DNA of 10,542 bases from Acidobacteriota bacterium (GTDB lineage Bacteria; Acidobacteriota; Terriglobia; Terriglobales; Acidobacteriaceae): the NCBI GenBank assembly GCA_021811745.1, contig JAJZNH010000499.1:1-10542 (forward strand), written 5' to 3'. The position numbers were made by a program, and so were the translations under genes. The notes below the pieces were generated by a model. The model was not told the DNA's origin and searched no databases. It saw only the letters and a list, made by a program, of their open reading frames with translations. Shown piece after piece: positions 6,567 to 10,542 of the stretch. Each line of letters opens with the position of its first letter. The stretch's first letter is position 1.

Positions 6567-9002
6567 TTATTCGTTACGCAGCGCGGTGATCGGATCGATG
6601 GAAGCGGCACGCGCCGCCGGGACGAGCGCCGCCAGCAGACCGGCCGCAACCAGCGCCAGCGCCAACAGGCCGAACGGCAGCGCCTCGTGTTGCGCGTTGA
6701 AGTAGATGACCATGCCGATGATCTTGCGCACGGCAACAGTCAGGACGAGGCCGGCAACGGCGCCCACAACCAGCAACTTCATCACGCGCTGCATGACCAT
6801 GGTGACAACGCCGGCCCGCGTGGCGCCCAGCGCCATGCGCACGCCGATTTCGCGTGTGCCCTGCTCGACCTCGTGGCTCAGCAATCCGTAGAGCCCAACC
6901 AGCGCCAGCGCCAGGGCGAGGCCGGCAAAGATGCTGAAAAGCCAGCTCTCCAAGCGCTGGAAGACCAGCGTTTCAGAGACCACCTGAGTCATGGTCTCCG
7001 GCTCAATGAACGGAACCGTCGGATCGATGTTGTGGATCGCGCTGCGCAGCGCCGGAACGATGGAAGCGGCAGCATTGCCGTTAAAGCGAAGCACCAGCAC
7101 CATGTTGTCCAGCGTGCCGGGGCGCTCTTTTGGCGGTACCTCGTTCATGAGCCAGTCCTGTTCGGCCAGCGTCGGTCTGTAGATGTCTTGGCGCACGTTG
7201 CCGGCTACGCCGACAATTCGCGTCCACTTCTTTGCGTCGGGGTCGTCCTCGATGCGCTGTGCAGTGGGGTCCAGCCCGGCAGGAATGAACTTCTTCACGA
7301 ACGCCTCATTCACCACAACGGTGGAGGCGTTGCCGGCCCTATCCAGGCTCGGCGAGAGCATGCGGCCGGCAAGGAGCGGAACTCCGAAGACGCGGAAGTA
7401 GCCGGCGGAAACGAGGCGGATTTCGGCAAGCCGTTCCTCGTTAGGCGGAGAAGGCGGCTGCCCGGCAATATGAATGTCGGTATTCGAACCCCAGCTTTGG
7501 ATCGGCAGGATGTTGATTGCCCCCACCGCACCCACTCCGGGAATCTGCGCCACGCGATCTAAGAGTGGCTGATAGAAATTGGCGATTGGGTCGCTGCTCT
7601 GGTAGCGTGCCGGTGCAAGATTGATCTGGGTGGTGAGGATGTGTGCGGGATCGAAGCCCAGATCGGCGTCGCGGTAGTGGGTGACCATGCGGATCAGCAA
7701 TCCAGCGACGGCGAGCAATACCATGGTGAGCGCAACCTGGGTGACGATAAATCCTGAGCGCACCCGATGCTGCGTACGGCCCATGCCCGCGCCGCCTCCT
7801 GCTTTCAACACGGAGTTGGGGTCGATGCGCGAGAGACGCAGCGCCGGATAGAGCGACGACGCCAGCGCGGCGATCATGGCGACAGCCATTCCGGCGGCCA
7901 GCACCGTCCAATTCAGATGAACGTTGGCGCCTCGCTGCAAGGCGCGAATCAGGAACGCGCGCATCAAGCGGATGCTTGTCCACGCCACCGCCAGGCCGCC
8001 CGCGGCTCCCAGCGCGGCCAGCAGCAGTCCCTCCGTCAATCCCTGGGCCAGCAGCCGCGAGCGGTCCGCGCCGATGGCCACGCGCATGCCCATCTCGCGC
8101 TCGCGCTTCACGCCCCGAACCAGCAGCAATCCTGCCACGTTCACGCAGCCAATTAAGAGCACGGCAAGCACGGCGCCCAGCAGCGTCCACAGCGGCCCGC
8201 GGCTCTTACTCGTTACGCTCGCAGCCAAAGGCTCAAGCTGTACTGTGCGCCCTTTGTCCGTATCCGGAAACGCCGCACCCATATTCGCAAAAACGTGCGC
8301 TAAATCGGCCTGGGCCTGCTGGATGGAAACGCCTTCCTTGAGACGCGCCACGGATTGCAGCCAATGGTTGCCACGGCCATTCATCCCCGGCTCGTCGAGT
8401 TGGAGCGGTATATAGACAGCGTTCCGGTCACTGATCGGAAAGGCGAATCCGGCGGGCATGACGCCAATGACGGTAAAGGCGCGGCCGTCGATCGTCACCG
8501 TCCGATTCAAAACACTGCGGTCTCCGTTGAAGTAGTTTTTCCATGCGCCGTAGCTCAACACCGCGACGCTATTCCTACCCTGCTGCTCCTCGCCGGGAAG
8601 GTAGGTGCGTCCCAGCATGGGCCGCACGCCGAAGACCTTGAAAAAGTTGTCGGTGGACTGCACACTGCGCAGCAAGGTCGGTCCGCTTGATGCCGTAGCC
8701 ATTGTGACCTTGAAGAAGTCCACGTAGCCTGCGAGTGCCGTAAACGCCGTCGCCTGCGCGCGCTCATCCTTGAAACTGGGCCACGATGCCGGCTGGAAAT
8801 ATCCGCTCTGGCTCCGCGATTCCACGCTGACGATCCGGCCGGGATGCGAATACGGCAGCGGCTGCAGGATCGTCGTATAGATCACGCAAAACACCGCCGT
8901 GGCCACGCCGACGCTCAACGCAAGCGTGAGCGTCACAGTAAACGCAAATCCGGGCGCACGCCGCAACTGGCGTAGCGCATAACGCAGGTCCTGAAGCAGC
9001 AT
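6567..9002 (-). CDS. ADOP-family ABC permease A (duplicated MacB_PCD/FtsX)
   Basis: Inner-membrane permease of 811 residues. It starts MLLQDLRYALRQLRRAPGF, the family's N-terminal signature, with GGGGAGG six bases upstream. Predicted layout: TM1 about 18-42; periplasmic MacB_PCD domain about 43-268; TM2-TM4 about 270-388; TM5 about 416-437; second periplasmic domain about 438-684; TM6-TM8 about 685-795. Each half carries an FtsX-type cytoplasmic motif after its first returning helix, EREMGMRVAIGA (301-312) and TREIGVRMALGA (716-727), likely ATPase contacts. The C-terminus AASIDPITALRNE is typical of MacB-like permeases. Two FtsX units in one chain make it a pseudo-dimer: a full permease, where MacB needs two subunits. 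It follows the canonical ATPase by 123 bases and precedes permease B by 18, so A and B are probably co-translated. The family is clear; the substrate is unknown. Confidence 0.93.
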   Translation of the reverse strand: MLLQDLRYALRQLRRAPGFAFTVTLTLALSVGVATAVFCVIYTTILQPLPYSHPGRIVSVESRSQSGYFQPASWPSFKDERAQATAFTALAGYVDFFKVTMATASSGPTLLRSVQSTDNFFKVFGVRPMLGRTYLPGEEQQGRNSVAVLSYGAWKNYFNGDRSVLNRTVTIDGRAFTVIGVMPAGFAFPISDRNAVYIPLQLDEPGMNGRGNHWLQSVARLKEGVSIQQAQADLAHVFANMGAAFPDTDKGRTVQLEPLAASVTSKSRGPLWTLLGAVLAVLLIGCVNVAGLLLVRGVKREREMGMRVAIGADRSRLLAQGLTEGLLLAALGAAGGLAVAWTSIRLMRAFLIRALQRGANVHLNWTVLAAGMAVAMIAALASSLYPALRLSRIDPNSVLKAGGGAGMGRTQHRVRSGFIVTQVALTMVLLAVAGLLIRMVTHYRDADLGFDPAHILTTQINLAPARYQSSDPIANFYQPLLDRVAQIPGVGAVGAINILPIQSWGSNTDIHIAGQPPSPPNEERLAEIRLVSAGYFRVFGVPLLAGRMLSPSLDRAGNASTVVVNEAFVKKFIPAGLDPTAQRIEDDPDAKKWTRIVGVAGNVRQDIYRPTLAEQDWLMNEVPPKERPGTLDNMVLVLRFNGNAAASIVPALRSAIHNIDPTVPFIEPETMTQVVSETLVFQRLESWLFSIFAGLALALALVGLYGLLSHEVEQGTREIGVRMALGATRAGVVTMVMQRVMKLLVVGAVAGLVLTVAVRKIIGMVIYFNAQHEALPFGLLALALVAAGLLAALVPAARAASIDPITALRNE

Positions 9003-9008
9003 CCTGAA

Positions 9009-9015
9009 CCTCCCC
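9009..9015 (-). promoter_or_regulatory. Ribosome binding site fixing the start of permease A
   Basis: Coding-strand GGGGAGG, six bases before the ATG at 9002. It favours this start over the longer in-frame ATG at 9077, which would add 25 residues absent from the other two permeases. Confidence 0.85.
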
Positions 9016-9076
9016 GTCCATTGGCGCTTGACATGAAACTTGGTTCCAGGCTTGTGTAGGCGGACGGCAACAAGCA

Positions 9077-9092
9077 ACCGGTAGACACCGGT
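9077..9092. repeat. Perfect 6-bp hairpin ACCGGT-AGAC-ACCGGT
   Basis: Two copies of the self-complementary hexamer ACCGGT (9077-9082 and 9087-9092) are separated by four bases, so they can pair as a 6-bp stem with an AGAC loop (plus strand). It abuts the octamer repeats. No T-run follows on the coding strand, so it is not a typical intrinsic terminator. Confidence 0.6.
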
Positions 9093-9121
9093 CCCCTCGT
9101 CCCCTTGTCCTCTTGTTCCCT
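9090..9121. repeat. Four 8-base tandem units between ATPase and permease A
   Basis: On the coding strand four consecutive octamers are visible: AGGGAACA (9121-9114), AGAGGACA (9113-9106), AGGGGACG (9105-9098) and AGGGGACC (9097-9090), with consensus AGGGGACA. They start four bases past the ATPase stop codon. The purine-rich units resemble Shine-Dalgarno sequence (GGGGA) but no start codon is suitably placed, so I take them as a small satellite. Confidence 0.65.
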
Positions 9122-9125
9122 GCTG

Positions 9126-9848
9126 TTATGCCTCGACTTCCTCTTCCAGCTTCTTGAGCTCCTGCTCGCTGACCACCTTGCCGTCGAACAGGTGCACCTC
9201 GCGCTCGGCGTGGCGCGCAAAGCGGGGATCGTGTGTGACCATGCAGATGGTGGAACCTTCGCGATGCAGATCGGCGAGCAGGTGCATGACCGCCTCGCCG
9301 TTCTTCGAGTCCAGGTTGCCGGTGGGCTCATCGGCCAGCAGGATCGAGGGCGAACCAGCCAGGGCGCGGGCCACGGCAACGCGCTGCTGCTGGCCGCCGG
9401 AGAGCTGCGCCGGATAGTGCCTCATGCGGTGCGCCATGTTCACGCGCTCCAGCGCTTCTTTCACGCGCCGCTTGCGCTCGGCCGCCGCCATGCCGGAGCG
9501 GTAGGTGAGCGGCAGCGCCACGTTCTCCTCCACGGTGAGGTCGCCGATGAGGTTAAAGCTCTGGAAGATGAAGCCGATCTCCTGGTTGCGGATGCGCGAG
9601 CGCTCACTGAAGCTCAGGTTCTCGACGGGCTTTCCGTTGAGGAGATACTTGCCCCGCGTGGGCGTGTCGAGCAGTCCGAGGATCGAAAGCAGCGTGGACT
9701 TGCCGCACCCCGACGGACCCGACATGGCCAAATACTCGCCCCGCCGGATGGTCAGGTGAATGCCGGAGAGCGCATGCGTCTCCACTTCGTCGGTGTAGAA
9801 GATCTTGGTCAGATCCTCGGTCTCAATCAATGTGCCGTCCGTTGCCAT
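9126..9848 (-). CDS. MacB/LolD-type ABC transporter ATP-binding protein (canonical)
   Basis: Cytoplasmic ATPase of 240 residues, the usual length for this class, expected to dimerise and drive a MacB/FtsX-type permease by ATP hydrolysis. All nucleotide-binding motifs are intact: Walker A GPSGCGKST (residues 44-52), Q-loop Gln96 (IFQSFNL), signature LSGGQQQRVAVARA (149-162), Walker B ILLADE (169-174), D-loop GNLDS (177-181) and H-loop His206 (MVTHD). The C-terminus is a short charged helix (EQELKKLEEEVEA) that could contribute to dimer contacts. The start at 9848 is set by a GGAGG five bases upstream. It lies between the adaptor gene and permease A, as in macA-macB style operons, but here the ATPase and permease are separate proteins, as in LolD/LolCE. 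Both flanking gaps carry short tandem repeats. The family assignment is secure; the exported or extracted substrate is not inferable. Confidence 0.95.
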   Translation of the reverse strand: MATDGTLIETEDLTKIFYTDEVETHALSGIHLTIRRGEYLAMSGPSGCGKSTLLSILGLLDTPTRGKYLLNGKPVENLSFSERSRIRNQEIGFIFQSFNLIGDLTVEENVALPLTYRSGMAAAERKRRVKEALERVNMAHRMRHYPAQLSGGQQQRVAVARALAGSPSILLADEPTGNLDSKNGEAVMHLLADLHREGSTICMVTHDPRFARHAEREVHLFDGKVVSEQELKKLEEEVEA

Positions 9849-9853
9849 GCCAT

Positions 9854-9858
9854 CCTCC
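9854..9858 (-). promoter_or_regulatory. Ribosome binding site of the first ATPase gene
   Basis: Coding-strand GGAGG, five bases before the ATG at 9848. Another ATG (9853-9851) directly abuts the GGAGG but is in a different frame and has no spacing, so the site selects 9848 as the start. Confidence 0.8.
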
Positions 9859-9859
9859 T

Positions 9860-9894
9860 GAAACAGCAGTCAGTTGTCAGATACCAGCTGCCAG
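9860..9894. repeat. Five degenerate 7-base tandem units between adaptor and ATPase
   Basis: On the plus strand, CAG recurs exactly every seven bases: GAAACAG, CAGTCAG, TTGTCAG, ATACCAG, CTGCCAG (9860-9866, 9867-9873, 9874-9880, 9881-9887, 9888-9894). On the coding strand this reads as CTG-initiated heptamers ending just upstream of the ribosome binding site of the ATPase gene. The period is seen directly. Function is unknown; a decayed simple-sequence satellite is the plainest reading. Confidence 0.6.
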
Positions 9895-9926
9895 TGCCGC
9901 ACCCTAGCGCCCCCTCATTGCTTCCG

Positions 9927-9955
9927 GTACCCTATTCCCCGATTCCTTACCTTGT
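9927..9955. repeat. C/T-rich degenerate short-period tract just past the adaptor stop codon
   Basis: Plus strand shows CCTATTCC, CCGATTCC, TTACCTTG in loose 7-8 base succession, ending at the adaptor gene's stop codon. The composition resembles the better-preserved 8-base units at 9090-9121, on the other side of the ATPase gene. The periodicity is weak here and the call is tentative. Confidence 0.3.
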
Positions 9956-10542
9956 TCAATCCAAGCGTATGTGGTCCACGTTGTCGTAGCGCGACATGTC
10001 GGAAAGAATCACCGTATCGCCTTCCTTGAGCCCCGAGAGCACCTGGATGTCGTTCACCGAGGCGCGGCCCACCTTCACCGACACGCGCGTAGCGCCCTTG
10101 CCGTCGGGATCGATCTTAAACAGGCTGATGGTCGAGTTCTCGTTGGCCAGGGCCGGCCGGCCCACGTACATCACGTCGTGGAGCTTCGCCAGATCGATGG
10201 TTCCGTCCACGCTGAGCTGCGCTACCGCGCCCTGTGGCAGTGGTCCGTCGAGTGTTACGTCCACCGTGCGCGTTCCGTTCAAAACCGTGGGATCAATCCG
10301 GGAGACGTGGCCGGGGACGATGCCGTTGTGGGTGTCGACGAACGCCATCTGGTCAAGCTGAATATCGTGGGCCTGGGTCTCGGCGATCTGCAATTGGGCC
10401 TTGAGCTTGTCCAGTTGGATCACCTCGGCCAGGGAGGTTCCCGCCGTCACGCGTTCGCCCACTTGCACCGGCGTCGGCAGCGGGGCCACCTCGCCGGTGA
10501 TGCCCGCCGTCACCTCCAGTGCCGCCTGCTGCTTCTCGTAAA
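9956..10542 (-). CDS. HlyD/MacA-type periplasmic adaptor subunit of an efflux system, 5'-truncated by the window edge
   Basis: This is the C-terminal part (194 residues visible) of a membrane-fusion/periplasmic adaptor protein, which in this family bridges an inner-membrane transporter and a TolC-type duct. The reading frame stays open to the right edge, so the true start lies outside; a GTG at 10513 is internal. Visible parts, in order: the end of a probable helical hairpin (YEKQQAALEV), the second half of the lipoyl-like domain (VTAGITGEVAPL to VQVGERVTAGTSLAEV), a beta-barrel region (about visible residues 45-110, including VDTHNGIVPGHVSRIDP), then a membrane-proximal domain ending VLSGLKEGDTVILSDMS. 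The order lipoyl, barrel, membrane-proximal and the motif EGDTVILSDMS fit HlyD-family efflux adaptors. It is the first gene visible in the operon, 107 bases ahead of the first ATPase, which fits a MacA-like role. Substrate unknown; it could also be called an RND-type adaptor, but no RND pump is present. Confidence 0.9.
   Translation of the reverse strand, partial: YEKQQAALEVTAGITGEVAPLPTPVQVGERVTAGTSLAEVIQLDKLKAQLQIAETQAHDIQLDQMAFVDTHNGIVPGHVSRIDPTVLNGTRTVDVTLDGPLPQGAVAQLSVDGTIDLAKLHDVMYVGRPALANENSTISLFKIDPDGKGATRVSVKVGRASVNDIQVLSGLKEGDTVILSDMSRYDNVDHIRLD

Noticed and set aside
6393..7562. Long plus-strand reading frame (389 codons) opposite permeases A and B
   Set aside because: Same composition bias (QRQRQQAERQR-like), spans the junction of two real genes in antisense, and has no recognisable motif.
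9003..9077. Longer start for permease A
   Set aside because: The 25 extra residues are not matched in permeases B or C, and GGGGAGG sits six bases before the ATG at 9002.
9077..9092. Intrinsic terminator between ATPase 1 and permease A
   Set aside because: The stem is perfect but short and no U-run follows it on the coding strand; the downstream genes also look like part of the same system.

Overview
The window suggests a member of the Acidobacteriota, probably Terriglobia. The DNA is GC-rich. All seven genes lie on the minus strand, so the operon reads from the right edge to the left edge. The main taxonomic clue is three consecutive permeases of about 810-830 residues. Each opens with the motif ALRQLR(K/R)(S/A)PGF and carries two MacB_PCD/FtsX units, which is the layout of the family named 'acidobacterial duplicated orphan permease' (ADOP). 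The assignment rests on recognising sequence, not on a database search.

Layout in the direction of transcription: (1) C-terminal part of an HlyD/MacA-type periplasmic adaptor, cut by the right edge (10542-9956); (2) a canonical MacB/LolD-type ATPase (9848-9126); (3) ADOP permease A (9002-6567); (4) ADOP permease B, 18 bases later (6548-4107); (5) ADOP permease C after a 197-base gap (3909-1417); (6) a second ATPase of the same superfamily with altered signature and D-loop residues (1277-573); (7) the N-terminal part of a TolC-family outer-membrane protein, overlapping the ATPase stop by 4 bases and cut by the left edge (576-1).

Together these encode every layer of a tripartite, MacAB-TolC-like system: ATPases at the inner membrane, mechanotransmission-type permeases with large periplasmic domains, a periplasmic adaptor and an outer-membrane duct. 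ADOP proteins are called 'orphan' because they usually lack an adjacent ATPase. Here three sit between two ATPases, with adaptor and duct at the ends, so the locus suggests which partners they use. The substrate cannot be told from sequence.

Every intergenic gap except the 18-base one holds small structured or repetitive DNA: a period-7 tandem repeat and an adjoining C/T-rich tract (adaptor/ATPase 1), four 8-base units beside a perfect hairpin (ATPase 1/permease A), a three-arm inverted-repeat element followed by competing hairpins (permease B/C), and a nested imperfect inverted repeat (permease C/ATPase 2). None has the U-tract of an intrinsic terminator on the coding strand, and I saw no convincing sigma-70 promoter. 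There is no gene-free stretch over 300 bases. I saw no RNA gene, insertion sequence, CRISPR array or phage feature.
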